DNA of 57,686 nucleotides, from positions 1 to 57,686 of the forward strand of contig JAJPXL010000001.1 of assembly GCA_021205455.1 (NCBI GenBank), in the 5' to 3' direction. The position numbers were made by a program, and so were the translations under genes. Positions within the stretch are counted from its first letter, which is position 1. Each line of letters starts with the position of its first letter. This DNA comes from Clostridiales bacterium. Lineage in GTDB: Bacteria; Bacillota; Clostridia; Oscillospirales; Oscillospiraceae. The notes beneath the pieces are model-generated. The model did not search any database, had not been told where the DNA came from, and worked only from the letters and a program-made list of their open reading frames with translations. Shown one piece after another: positions 1-8,337 of this stretch.

Positions 1-30
1 CTACCGGCTCAGATGGGCCGGTAGTTTTTT
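1..30 (+). terminator. Intrinsic terminator of a gene left of the window
   Basis: An 8-bp perfect stem (CTACCGGC / GCCGGTAG) with an 8-base loop is followed at once by six T on the plus strand. This is the layout of a rho-independent terminator for a plus-strand transcript entering from the left, converging on purD. Read on the minus strand it has a run of A before the stem, so it may also act on the purD transcript, but the bases after it lie outside the window. Confidence 0.7.
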
Positions 31-72
31 ACGCCAGTAGGTTTGACGCTTACGGGAGTTGTGTCGTTTCGG

Positions 73-1335
73 TCAGTCCACCCAGACCTTGCCGATGTCA
101 GTGCGATACTGCATATCCTTCCAGGTGATGGGCTTGGCGGCGGCGTAGGCGTTGGCCACGGCCTCCTGCAAGGTGTCGCCCCGGGCGGTGACCCCCAGCA
201 CACGACCGCCGCTCGTCAGGTAGGCCCCGTCCGGGCCAAATTTCGTGCCTGCGTGGAACACATACGCGCCCTCCACCTGGTCCAGGCCGGAGATGACGTT
301 GCCCTTCTCGTAGCTCAGAGGGTAGCCGCCGGAGGCCAGCACCAGGCAGCAGGCCGCCCCGTCCTTCCAGCGGATGTCGATTTGGTCCAGCGTCCCGTCG
401 ATGCAGGCGTTGAAGATGTCAAACAGGTCGCTGCGTAGCAGATACAGCAGGGGCTGGGTCTCCGGGTCGCCGAAGCGGGCGTTGTACTCCACCACCTTGG
501 GGCCGTCAGGGGTCAGCATCAGGCCGAAGTACAGCACGCCGTGGAAGGGGCGGCCCTCCGCCTTCATGGCCTGGATGGTGGGCTGGAAAATCTCCGCCAT
601 GCAGCGCTGGGCAATCTCCGGCGTGTAGTTGGGGGAGGGGACGAAGGCACCCATGCCGCCGGTATTGGGGCCCTGGTTGCCGTCAAAGGCCCGCTTGTGG
701 TCCTGGGAGGACAGCATGGGGACGACGTGCTCCCCGTCCGCGAAGGCCAGCACCGTCACCTCCGGGCCGGTCATGCACTCCTCGATGACCACGGTGGAGC
801 CGGACGCGCCGAACTTGCCGTCCTCCATCATCTCCCGGACGGCCTGCTTGGCCTCGTCCACCGTGGCGGCCACGGTGACGCCCTTCCCCAGAGCCAGGCC
901 GTCCGCCTTCACCACGATGGGCGCGCCCTGGGCGTCGATGTAGTCCAGCGCAGCCTGCTCCTCGGTGAAGGTCTGGTATTTCGCGGTGGGGATGTGGTAC
1001 TTCGCCATCAGATCCTTGGAGAAGGACTTGGACGCCTCGATAATGGCGGCGTTCTTCCGGGGGCCGAAGGCGCGGATACCGGCCTCCTCCATGGCGTCCA
1101 CCATGCCCAGGGCCAGGGGGTCGTCCGGGGCCACCATGACGAAGTCCATGGCGTTCTCCCTGGCCCATTGCACCATCCCCGCCACGTCTGTGGCCCCGAT
1201 GGGGACGCAGGTGGCCAGCTGGGCGATGCCCGCATTGCCCGGGGCGCAGTACAGCTCCGTCACCTTGGGGGACTGAGCCAGCTTCCAGCAGATGGCGTGT
1301 TCGCGGCCACCGCCGCCGACGACTAATACTTTCAT
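73..1335 (-). CDS. purD: Phosphoribosylamine-glycine ligase
   Basis: GAR synthetase joins glycine to 5-phosphoribosylamine with ATP, the second step of de novo IMP synthesis, in the cytosol. The 420-residue product has the expected length. It opens with the Rossmann-like VLVVGGGGREHA motif, has an ATP-grasp core, and near residue 285 carries the NARFGDPETQ motif that binds ATP and metal. An AAGGAGCTGTGAACT ribosome binding site precedes the ATG. It is the last gene of the purine operon, placed after the aldo/keto reductase and about 47 bases from it. Confidence 0.97.
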   Translation of the reverse strand: MKVLVVGGGGREHAICWKLAQSPKVTELYCAPGNAGIAQLATCVPIGATDVAGMVQWARENAMDFVMVAPDDPLALGMVDAMEEAGIRAFGPRKNAAIIEASKSFSKDLMAKYHIPTAKYQTFTEEQAALDYIDAQGAPIVVKADGLALGKGVTVAATVDEAKQAVREMMEDGKFGASGSTVVIEECMTGPEVTVLAFADGEHVVPMLSSQDHKRAFDGNQGPNTGGMGAFVPSPNYTPEIAQRCMAEIFQPTIQAMKAEGRPFHGVLYFGLMLTPDGPKVVEYNARFGDPETQPLLYLLRSDLFDIFNACIDGTLDQIDIRWKDGAACCLVLASGGYPLSYEKGNVISGLDQVEGAYVFHAGTKFGPDGAYLTSGGRVLGVTARGDTLQEAVANAYAAAKPITWKDMQYRTDIGKVWVD

Positions 1336-1382
1336 AGTTCACAGCTCCTTTTTATGGTATCCATTGATTCCATGTGATAGCG

Positions 1383-2411
1383 TTACTGCACGCTGACCGT
1401 TCCGGCCAGCACCTGCTTATAATCCTCGTAGTTTTTCTCCAGCAGGGAGGGGGTATCCAGCCCGTAGGGGCACTTGCCCTTGCACCGGCCGCAGTGGAGG
1501 CACTGCTCAATGCGCTTCATCTTCTCCTGCCACTCTGGCGTCAGCCAGGACTGGGCGGGGGCCCGCCGCAGCATCAGGGACATCCGGGCGCAGCTGTTGA
1601 TCTCGATGCCCACCGGGCAGGGCATACAATAGCCGCAGCCCCGGCAGAACTCGCCCCGCAGCTGCTCCCGGTCCCGGTCAATGACTGCCTGAAGCTCCGG
1701 TGTCAGCGATGGGGGATTGTCGATGTAGGAGAGGAACTCGTCCAGCTCCCCCTCCCGCTGCACGCCCCAGATGGGCAGCACGTTGTCGAACTGGGCCTCA
1801 AAGGCGTAAGCGGCGGCGGAGTTGGTGATCAGGCCGCCGGACAGGGCCTTCATGGCGATGAAGCCCATGTTTTTCTCCCGGCACAGCGCCACCAGCTCCA
1901 GCTCCTGTTCCCCGGAGATGTAGGAGAAGGGGAATTGCAGCGTCTCATAGAGTCCGGAGGCGATGGCCTCCCGGGCCACCGCCAGGCGGTGGTTGGTGAT
2001 GCCGATGTGGCGCACCATCCCTTTGGCTTTGGCCTCCAGCATGGCCTCATAGACGCCGGTGCCGTCCCCCGGCCTGGGGCACCAGGCCGGATTGTGGAAC
2101 TGGTAGAGGTCGATGTAATCGGTGCGCAGGTTGTGCAGGGAGGTGTCCAAATCCCGCCAGAAGTCCTCCGCCGTCTCGGCGGCGGTTTTCGTAGCGAGGT
2201 ACACCTGGCTCCGGATGCCCTCCAGCGCCTCCCCCAGCTTGCATTCGCTGTCGGTATAGAATCGGGCGGTGTCGAAGAAGCGGATACCGCCGTCGTAAGC
2301 CCGGCGAATCAGCCGGACAGCGTCCTCCTGGGAGATGCGCTGAATGGGCAGCGCGCCGAAGCCGTTCCTGTTGACGGTGATGCCGGTGCCGCCCAGCGTG
2401 ACCATATCCAT
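1383..2411 (-). CDS. Aldo/keto reductase with C-terminal ferredoxin-like cluster domain
   Basis: The first 250 or so residues are an aldo/keto reductase barrel. The expected Asp, Tyr, Lys and His of the catalytic tetrad can be placed in FFDTARFY, LATKTA and LYQFHNP. The C-terminal 90 residues carry CRGCGYCMPCP and CLHCGRCKGKCP, two cysteine sets typical of paired 4Fe-4S clusters. The start at 2411 is chosen because GGAGG lies at the right distance upstream; a longer frame to 2513 has no such site. The gene lies inside the purine operon between the AICAR transformylase and purD. Proteins of this build are common in anaerobes with mostly unknown substrates, so no reaction is assigned. Confidence 0.88.
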   Translation of the reverse strand: MDMVTLGGTGITVNRNGFGALPIQRISQEDAVRLIRRAYDGGIRFFDTARFYTDSECKLGEALEGIRSQVYLATKTAAETAEDFWRDLDTSLHNLRTDYIDLYQFHNPAWCPRPGDGTGVYEAMLEAKAKGMVRHIGITNHRLAVAREAIASGLYETLQFPFSYISGEQELELVALCREKNMGFIAMKALSGGLITNSAAAYAFEAQFDNVLPIWGVQREGELDEFLSYIDNPPSLTPELQAVIDRDREQLRGEFCRGCGYCMPCPVGIEINSCARMSLMLRRAPAQSWLTPEWQEKMKRIEQCLHCGRCKGKCPYGLDTPSLLEKNYEDYKQVLAGTVSVQ

Positions 2412-2479
2412 AGCGTTCCCTCCGTTCAGAATAAAGGCAACGCGCCTGCCGGAGAAAATGCGGCAGGCACGGTTTGTCA

Positions 2480-3658
2480 TTAGTGATGGAACAACCGCAT
2501 CCCGGTGAAGCACATGGTAATCCCGTGGCGGTTGCAGGCGTCTATCACGTTATCGTCCCGGATGGAGCCGCCCGGCTCGGCGATGTACTGCACGCCGGAC
2601 TTGAAGGCCCGCTCCACATTGTCGCCAAAGGGGAAGAAGGCGTCGCTGCCGCAGGCCACGCCGGAGAGCTGCGCCACCCAGGCCTTTTTCTCCGCCTCGG
2701 TCAGGGGCTCCGGCTTGACCTTGAAGCTCTGCTGCCACACGCCGTCGGCCAGAATGTCCTCATATTCGTTGGAGGTATAGACGTCGATGGCATTGTCCCG
2801 GTCGGGGCGGCGGATACCGTCCACGAATTGCAGCCCCAGCACCTTGGGATGCTGGCGCATCCACCAGTTGTTGGCCTTGTCCCCGGCCAGGCGGGTGCAG
2901 TGGATGCGGCTCTGCTGGCCCGCCCCCACGCCGATGGTCTGGCCGTCCTTGACGTAGCAGACGGAGTTGGACTGGGTGTATTTCAGGGTGATGAGGGAGA
3001 GAATCAGGTCAGTCCTGGCGCTGTCGGGCAAATCCTTGTTCTCGGTGACGATGTTGGACAGCATGGCATCGTCGATGGTCAGGAAGCTGTGGCCCTGCTC
3101 AAAGACGACGCCGAAGATCTCCCGCCGCTCCTGGGCCTTGGGCACATAGTTGGGGTCGATCTGAATGACGTTATAGTTGCCCTTCTTCTTGCTTTTCAGG
3201 ATGGCCAGGGCCTCGTCGGTGTAGCCGGGGGCGATGATGCCGTCGGAGACCTCGCCCTTTAAATAGGCGGCGGTGGAGGCGTCGCAGATGTCGGACAGGG
3301 CGGCCCAGTCGCCGTAGGAGCAGAGCCGGTCGGCCCCTCTGGCCCGGATATAGGCGGAGGCGATGGGGGAGACCTCGGCGTCCTCCGCCACGAAGTAGAT
3401 GTGCCGGTCAATGTCCGTCAGCGGCTTGGCCACGGCTGCTCCGGCGGGGGAGACGTGCTTAAAGGACGCGGCGGCGGGCAGGCCGGTGGAGGCTTTCAGC
3501 TCGCTGACCAGCTGCCAGGAGTTGAAGGCGTCCATGAAGTTGATATAGCCGGGACGGCCGTTCAGCACGGTGATGGGCAGGTCGCCGCCGTCCGCCATGT
3601 AGATTTTCGAGGGCTTTTGGTTGGGGTTCAAGCCGTATTTCAGTTCCAGTTCCTTCAT
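2480..3658 (-). CDS. purH: Stand-alone AICAR transformylase (PurH C-terminal domain)
   Basis: This 392-residue protein matches only the transformylase half of the bifunctional PurH. It would formylate AICAR with 10-formyl-THF to give FAICAR. SFKHVSPAGAAV holds the Lys-His pair used in formyl transfer, and the HCTR and GSDAFFPFGDN segments are typical of the family. The N-terminal MGS-like cyclohydrolase domain of normal PurH is absent. The ATG at 3658 is preferred over an in-frame GTG at 3670, which sits too close to the AAAGG site. The upstream neighbour is a PurO-type IMP cyclohydrolase, which supplies the missing last step. Confidence 0.92.
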   Translation of the reverse strand: MKELELKYGLNPNQKPSKIYMADGGDLPITVLNGRPGYINFMDAFNSWQLVSELKASTGLPAAASFKHVSPAGAAVAKPLTDIDRHIYFVAEDAEVSPIASAYIRARGADRLCSYGDWAALSDICDASTAAYLKGEVSDGIIAPGYTDEALAILKSKKKGNYNVIQIDPNYVPKAQERREIFGVVFEQGHSFLTIDDAMLSNIVTENKDLPDSARTDLILSLITLKYTQSNSVCYVKDGQTIGVGAGQQSRIHCTRLAGDKANNWWMRQHPKVLGLQFVDGIRRPDRDNAIDVYTSNEYEDILADGVWQQSFKVKPEPLTEAEKKAWVAQLSGVACGSDAFFPFGDNVERAFKSGVQYIAEPGGSIRDDNVIDACNRHGITMCFTGMRLFHH

Positions 3659-3676
3659 CTTTATACACACGACCTT

Positions 3677-4384
3677 TCAAGCGTTCACGTTTTTGATGAC
3701 ATCCTGGGTCTCGCCGGTAGCCAGGTCAAGATAGCGGACGAACAGGCTGACCTTGTTATCCTTGTTCAGGCTGCTCCACACCAGCTCGGCAAAGGCTTCC
3801 GCAGTTGGCGCGTCGATGCCCACCAGCTCCGGCTCCCCTTCAAAGGAGGGCAGGGGGTCGCCGTCCCCCATGTAGGTGTGGATGAAGTGGCCGTACCCGG
3901 CCACGGGGGCGTCGTACTCATAGAAGTACCGGCAGGTCTGGGACGGGTCGCCCTCAAAGCTCTTGAGGATGGACAGGTTGTAGCTGCCGTCCGGCTTCAC
4001 TACGCCGGAGATGCGGGGGGTGTAGTTGGGGGCGTCCGGCTCAAAGGTGCGCTGAAGCAGGGCGTGGCGGTAGCACTGGCCCTCCCGGAAGGCGTCCCGG
4101 ATGGTGTCCGTCTGGTCGCCGTTGGTGACGATGGTCTTGCCCCCATAGACCCGGACGGGGTGATAGATGATGAGGCTGGGGTCGGTCATTTTGGAGGGGT
4201 CAAAGGCCTCGGTGCGGATGCCGTCCTCGGTGACGGTAAAGACGCGGTTGCGGCTGTTGACGCTGCGGCCCATGATGAAGTAGGCGATGACCGCCTTGGC
4301 CCCGTCCGCGCTGCGGCCCAGGACGATGCCCCGGCCGGGATAGGAATTTGTTTGCAGAAGCTCTGCCAGATTCAAAACCTTCAT
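3677..4384 (-). CDS. purO: IMP cyclohydrolase, PurO type
   Basis: The 235-residue product resembles the IMP cyclohydrolase family first known from archaeal PurO. The visible family-like segments are NSYPGRGIVLG near the N-terminus, YFIMGRS(V)NSRNR, IIYHPVR and a NYTPRISG stretch. It would close the ring of FAICAR to give IMP. The genomic position strongly supports this: it lies 18 bases upstream of a transformylase that lacks its own cyclohydrolase domain, within a purine operon. An AAGGGTGG site precedes the ATG. The identification rests on family resemblance and context, not on mapped catalytic residues. Confidence 0.88.
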   Translation of the reverse strand: MKVLNLAELLQTNSYPGRGIVLGRSADGAKAVIAYFIMGRSVNSRNRVFTVTEDGIRTEAFDPSKMTDPSLIIYHPVRVYGGKTIVTNGDQTDTIRDAFREGQCYRHALLQRTFEPDAPNYTPRISGVVKPDGSYNLSILKSFEGDPSQTCRYFYEYDAPVAGYGHFIHTYMGDGDPLPSFEGEPELVGIDAPTAEAFAELVWSSLNKDNKVSLFVRYLDLATGETQDVIKNVNA

Positions 4385-4402
4385 AGGTGTTCCACCCTTT
4401 CT

Positions 4403-5029
4403 TTACTCTGCGATATGGACGATGCGGCCCTCTACGGAGAGCTTCCCGTCGCAAAAGAGCTGCACCGCTTTCGGCAGCAGCTTCCATTCACATTCCTCCA
4501 TGATGCGCCGCTGTAAGGTCTCCGGCGTGTCCTCCGGCAGCACATCCACCGCCTTTTGCAGGATGATGGGGCCGCCGTCGCAGACGGCGGAGACAAAATG
4601 CACCGTAGCGCCGGACACCTTCACGCCGTAGGCCAGCGCCTTCTCGTGGACGTGGAGACCGTAGCACCCCTCCCCGCAGAAGGAGGGGATCAGGGCGGGG
4701 TGGATGTTGATGATGGCGTTGGGGTAGGCGTCCACCAGCTCCGGGGTCAGGACGTACATGAACCCGGCCAGGACGATGAGGCCGATGCCCAGGTCCTTCA
4801 GCCGGAGGGCCAGGGCGGCGGTCATCTCCTGATTGGAGGCGTACTCCTTTCGGTTCACCACATAGGTGGGGATACCGGCCCGCTTTGCCCGCTCCAGGGC
4901 GTAGGCGGTGGGGGAGGAGGACACCACCGCGGCCAGCTTCCCGTTGGGGAACATCCCGGCGGCTTCGGCGTCGATGAGGGCCTGCAAATTGGTGCCGCCG
5001 CCGGACACCAGTACGGCAATCTTCACCAT
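4403..5029 (-). CDS. purN: Phosphoribosylglycinamide formyltransferase
   Basis: GAR transformylase transfers a formyl group from 10-formyl-THF to GAR, the third step of IMP synthesis. The 208-residue length is normal. VLVSGGGTNLQA at the N-terminus binds the phosphate, INIHPALIPSF carries the catalytic Asn and His, and the DGGPII segment holds the conserved Asp. Its ATG overlaps the purM stop by one base (TGATG), so translation is probably coupled. The next gene follows after 18 bases. Confidence 0.96.
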   Translation of the reverse strand: MVKIAVLVSGGGTNLQALIDAEAAGMFPNGKLAAVVSSSPTAYALERAKRAGIPTYVVNRKEYASNQEMTAALALRLKDLGIGLIVLAGFMYVLTPELVDAYPNAIINIHPALIPSFCGEGCYGLHVHEKALAYGVKVSGATVHFVSAVCDGGPIILQKAVDVLPEDTPETLQRRIMEECEWKLLPKAVQLFCDGKLSVEGRIVHIAE

Positions 5030-6072
5030 CAGTACATCACCTCGACGGCGTTGCAGCCGTTGTCGATGTGGCCGATGATGAAGGCGTGCTCCCCTGCGCG
5101 CACCACGGTTTCCAGCGCCAGTCTGGCCTGCGCCCTGGGGACGGCGATGACCATGCCGATACCCATGTTAAAGGTGTTGTACATATCCCGGGTGGGGATG
5201 CTGCCCGCCTTCTGGATGAGGTCGAAAATGGGGGGACAGGGGAAGGAATTGGTGTCGATGACGGCGGTGAGCCCCTCCTTCATCATCCGGGGGACGTTCT
5301 CATAGAAGCCGCCGCCGGTGATGTGGCTGACGCCGTGGATGTCCACCCCCGCAGCCATGAGCTGGCGGATGGCGTTGACATAGATGCGGGTGGGCTTCAG
5401 CAGCTCCTCGCCGATGGTGCAGCCCAGGGCGTCGGAGTAGTCGGCGTAATGATGCTCCACATCCAGCACCTTCCGCACCAGGGAGAAGCCGTTGGAGTGG
5501 ACGCCGCTGGAGGTCAGGCCCAGGAGGACATCCCCGGGGGCCATATGGTCATGGGTGATGACCTTCTCCCGGTCCACGATGCCCACGGAGAAGCCGGCCA
5601 AATCGTACTCGTCCTCCGGGTAGAAGCCGGGCATTTCGGCGGTCTCTCCGCCGATCAGGGCGCAGCCCGCCATGCGGCAGCCGTCGGTGATGCCCTTCAC
5701 AATGGCCTCGATGCGGGCGGGGACATTCTTGCCGCAGGCAATGTAATCCAGGAAGAACATGGGCATGGCGCCGCCGCAGATAATATCGTTGACGCACATG
5801 GCCACGCAGTCGATACCCACCGTGTCATGCTTGTCCATCAGGAAGGCGATTTTCAGCTTGGTGCCCACACCGTCGGTGCCGGAGACCAGCATGGGGGTTT
5901 TCATCCCTGTCAGGTCGGGCTGGAACAGGCCGCCGAAGTCCCCAATGCTGCCCACCACGCCCTTGATATAGGTGGACTCCACCAGCGGGCGGATGCGGTC
6001 CACCGCCTCATAACCGGCTGTGACATCTACACCGGCGGCGGCGTAGGAGTCAGATTTACTGTTTGCAATCAT
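5029..6072 (-). CDS. purM: Phosphoribosylformylglycinamidine cyclo-ligase
   Basis: AIR synthetase uses ATP to close the imidazole ring of FGAM, the fifth step of the pathway. The protein is 347 residues, as usual. GVDVTAGYEAVDRI near residue 15, SGTDGVGTKLK near 65, and GGETAEMPGFY and GLTSSGVHSNGFSL in the middle are hallmark segments. The start codon overlaps the purF stop in an ATGA arrangement, so the two are likely co-translated. Confidence 0.97.
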   Translation of the reverse strand: MIANSKSDSYAAAGVDVTAGYEAVDRIRPLVESTYIKGVVGSIGDFGGLFQPDLTGMKTPMLVSGTDGVGTKLKIAFLMDKHDTVGIDCVAMCVNDIICGGAMPMFFLDYIACGKNVPARIEAIVKGITDGCRMAGCALIGGETAEMPGFYPEDEYDLAGFSVGIVDREKVITHDHMAPGDVLLGLTSSGVHSNGFSLVRKVLDVEHHYADYSDALGCTIGEELLKPTRIYVNAIRQLMAAGVDIHGVSHITGGGFYENVPRMMKEGLTAVIDTNSFPCPPIFDLIQKAGSIPTRDMYNTFNMGIGMVIAVPRAQARLALETVVRAGEHAFIIGHIDNGCNAVEVMY

Positions 6073-7535
6073 AACTTTTGTCCCTCCTGGAAGTGAAGAT
6101 GTGGCACCGGCAAAATATAGTTGCCGGTGAAACAGGCGTCGCAGTAATTCAGATTCAGCTTTTCCGACAGGTGCTGCAGCCCCTCCAGGGGCATATATTG
6201 CAGGGAGTCCGCCCCGATCAGGCGGCAGACCTCCTCCTCGGTCCGGTCATAGGCGGCCAGCTGCTCCCCACTGGGGATGGCCGTGCCGTAGTAGCAGGGG
6301 TGGCGGAAGGGGGGCGCGGTGACCTTCATATGCACCTCTTTCGCGCCTGCGTCCCGGAGGAGCTGCACGATGCGGGCGCTGGTCTTGCCCCGGACGATGG
6401 AATCATCCACCAGAATGACCCGCTTCCCCTTCACCACGCTGCTGTTGGCGTTCAGCTTGATGCGCAGGGCGTTGCGGCGCTCCCAGGTGCTGCTCTGGAT
6501 GAAGGTGCGGGCGATATAGCGGTTCTTCACCAGGCCGATGCCGTAGGGGATGCCGGATTCCCTGGCGTAGCCCAGGGCGGCGGCCAGCCCGGAGTCGGGC
6601 ACGCCGATGACCAGGTCGCCGTCCACCGTGCTGTTGCGGGCCAGGTAGCGCCCGGCCTCCTCCCGCACCGCGCCGATGGTGGTGCCGTCGATGACGGAGT
6701 CCTGGCGGGCAAAGTAAATCAGCTCAAACATACAAAGGGCGCTCTTCGCCGCCTTGACCCGGCAGAACTGGGAGGTCAGCGACCCGTTCCGGATGGAGAT
6801 TAGCTCACCGGGATGCACGTCTCGAATCAGCTCGCCCCCCAATGCGTCAATGGCGGCGGACTCGCTGGAAAAGACATAGCTGTCCCCTACACGGCCCAGG
6901 CAGAGGGGGCGAAAGCCGTTGGGATCCCGGAAGGCCACCATTTCGTCCTGGCTCATGACCACCACGGAGTACGCGCCGATCATATACTCCATGGCGTTGA
7001 TGACAGCGTCCTCCAGGGTGTTGGTGCGCAGATGCTCCCGAACGATGAGATAGGTGATGATCTCCGCATCGTTGGTGGTTTGGAAGATGGCCCCCCGGCT
7101 CTCCATCTCAATTTTCAGCTGCAAGCTGTTGACCAGCTTGCCGTTGTAGCACAGCGCCAGGGAACCGGCGGTCCGGTGCACCACGATGGGCTGGGCGTTC
7201 AGCGGGTTCACATCGGCGGTGTTGCTGGCGTGGCGGACATGGCCGATGGCTGCGCTGGCACCCACCAGCCGGTCCAGCGCCTTCCGGGAAAAGACCTCCG
7301 GCACCAGCCCCTGATCCTTATGGAGCCGAATGGTGCCGTCAATGCAGGCGGCGATGCCGCAGGAATCCTGCCCCCGGTGCTGGAGGGTGTAGAGGGCGTT
7401 ATAGGTGTCATAAACCGGTTCGCGGCTGTCCTGAGCCGTGTCGGCCAGGGTGGAAGGGGCCTTGACAATGCCAAAGACGCCGCACTCCTCGTGCAGCTCC
7501 CCGGACGGGTCAAGGGACAGGGATGGTGTATCCAT
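6069..7535 (-). CDS. purF: Amidophosphoribosyltransferase
   Basis: PurF makes phosphoribosylamine from PRPP and glutamine, the committed step. The 488-residue protein starts at 7535, where AGGAG is well spaced; the open frame continues upstream but without a ribosome site. Cys18 in EECGVFGI would be the glutaminase nucleophile once a 17-residue propeptide is removed. ILVDDSIVRGKTS is the PRPP loop. Cysteines in ALCMFE, RHPCYYG and YCDACFTGNY sit where Bacillus-type PurF binds its oxygen-sensitive 4Fe-4S cluster, which fits an anaerobe. It overlaps purM by four bases. Confidence 0.97.
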   Translation of the reverse strand: MDTPSLSLDPSGELHEECGVFGIVKAPSTLADTAQDSREPVYDTYNALYTLQHRGQDSCGIAACIDGTIRLHKDQGLVPEVFSRKALDRLVGASAAIGHVRHASNTADVNPLNAQPIVVHRTAGSLALCYNGKLVNSLQLKIEMESRGAIFQTTNDAEIITYLIVREHLRTNTLEDAVINAMEYMIGAYSVVVMSQDEMVAFRDPNGFRPLCLGRVGDSYVFSSESAAIDALGGELIRDVHPGELISIRNGSLTSQFCRVKAAKSALCMFELIYFARQDSVIDGTTIGAVREEAGRYLARNSTVDGDLVIGVPDSGLAAALGYARESGIPYGIGLVKNRYIARTFIQSSTWERRNALRIKLNANSSVVKGKRVILVDDSIVRGKTSARIVQLLRDAGAKEVHMKVTAPPFRHPCYYGTAIPSGEQLAAYDRTEEEVCRLIGADSLQYMPLEGLQHLSEKLNLNYCDACFTGNYILPVPHLHFQEGQKL

Positions 7536-7569
7536 AGTCACACTCCTGACGGTCAAACTTGAGGGAAGC

Positions 7570-8064
7570 TCATTGCAGCTCCGCCTGGACCTTCGCGTCC
7601 TTGGCTCGCACCCCTTCTGCCATTTCGTCCTTATAGGCGGCCAGCCTGGCGGCCAGCGCATCGTCCTGAATGGCCAGCATCTGGGCGGCCAGAATGGCGG
7701 CGTTGGCGGCCCCGTTAACGCCTACGGTGGCGACAGGGATGCCGGTGGGCATCTGAACGATGGAGAGCAGGCTGTCCAGCCCGCCCATCATGCTGGTCTT
7801 GATGGGCACGCCGATGACGGGCAGGGTGGTGTAAGCGGCCAGCACGCCGCCCAGGTGGGCGGCCTTGCCCGCCCCGGCGATGATGACGCCGAAGCCGTTC
7901 TCTTTGGCGTGGGAGGCAAACGCTTCCGCGTCGGAGGGCGTGCGGTGGGCGGAGATGACCCGCACCTCATAGGGGATACCAAATTCCTTCAGTTTGTTGA
8001 CGGCGTCCAGCATGACGCTGAGATCGCTGTCAGAACCCATAACAACTGCGACTTTCAAAGACAT
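7570..8064 (-). CDS. purE: 5-(carboxyamino)imidazole ribonucleotide mutase
   Basis: PurE class I moves the carboxyl group of N5-CAIR to C4. The 164-residue product has the phosphate loop VVMGSDSDL, the ISAHRTP segment with the catalytic His, and the GAGKAAHLGG loop. It is the first gene of the operon, read from the promoter at 8217-8245 through a leader with a terminator hairpin. GGGAGG at 8074-8079 is its ribosome binding site. No purK, purC, purB or purL lies in the window, so these must be elsewhere. Confidence 0.96.
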   Translation of the reverse strand: MSLKVAVVMGSDSDLSVMLDAVNKLKEFGIPYEVRVISAHRTPSDAEAFASHAKENGFGVIIAGAGKAAHLGGVLAAYTTLPVIGVPIKTSMMGGLDSLLSIVQMPTGIPVATVGVNGAANAAILAAQMLAIQDDALAARLAAYKDEMAEGVRAKDAKVQAELQ

Positions 8065-8082
8065 TCAGCTTTACCTCCCAGT

Positions 8083-8122
8083 AAAAGAAACAGCAAGCAG
8101 AAGCATCTAAGTCTGCCTGCTG
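8083..8122 (-). terminator. Terminator hairpin in the purE leader (candidate attenuator)
   Basis: On the minus strand an 11-bp stem (CAGCAGGCAGA / TCTGCTTGCTG, one G-U pair) with a 10-base loop is followed by TTTCTTTT. It lies between the pur promoter and the purE ribosome site, only about 20 bases before the start codon. As no gene precedes it in this transcript, it looks like an attenuator. The upstream CCTGCT (plus 8166-8171) could pair with AGCAGG of the left arm and so form an antiterminator; that pairing is inference. Confidence 0.6.
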
Positions 8123-8216
8123 CACGGATTGCGGGGCCGCATCAGGCCCTAAAAACAAAAGAAAAAGCAGGATGAACGAACTGAACCAACACACGCCCTC
8201 CTTCTCTGATAAGTTC

Positions 8217-8245
8217 ATTTTAGCGGATTTAAAAGCTGTTTTCAA
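8217..8245 (-). promoter_or_regulatory. Promoter of the purine operon
   Basis: On the minus strand TTGAAA (8240-8245) and TAAAAT (8217-8222) are separated by exactly 17 bases. This is a near-consensus sigma-A promoter about 150 bases upstream of purE. A small hairpin (GGGCC/GGCCC, 8134-8149) and a T-rich stretch lie between it and the leader terminator. Confidence 0.72.
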
Positions 8246-8337
8246 GTGAAAACAAGGCGGAAAAGGGAACTTTGTCGCCTTCCACAATGGAGCCGCAGAA
8301 AAAGAATTTATCTTTGTGAATCCGACCAGAACTTTTG

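Noticed and set aside
8077-8112. A short leader peptide frame (Met-Leu-Leu-Leu-...) within the purE attenuator
   Set aside because: It has no ribosome site of its own, lies inside the terminator hairpin and has no run of a regulatory amino acid beyond leucine, which does not fit purine control.
8065-8216. A purine or PRPP/ppGpp riboswitch in the purE leader
   Set aside because: The conserved core sequences of the purine and ykkC-type classes as I know them are not found; only the terminator and one small hairpin are supported.
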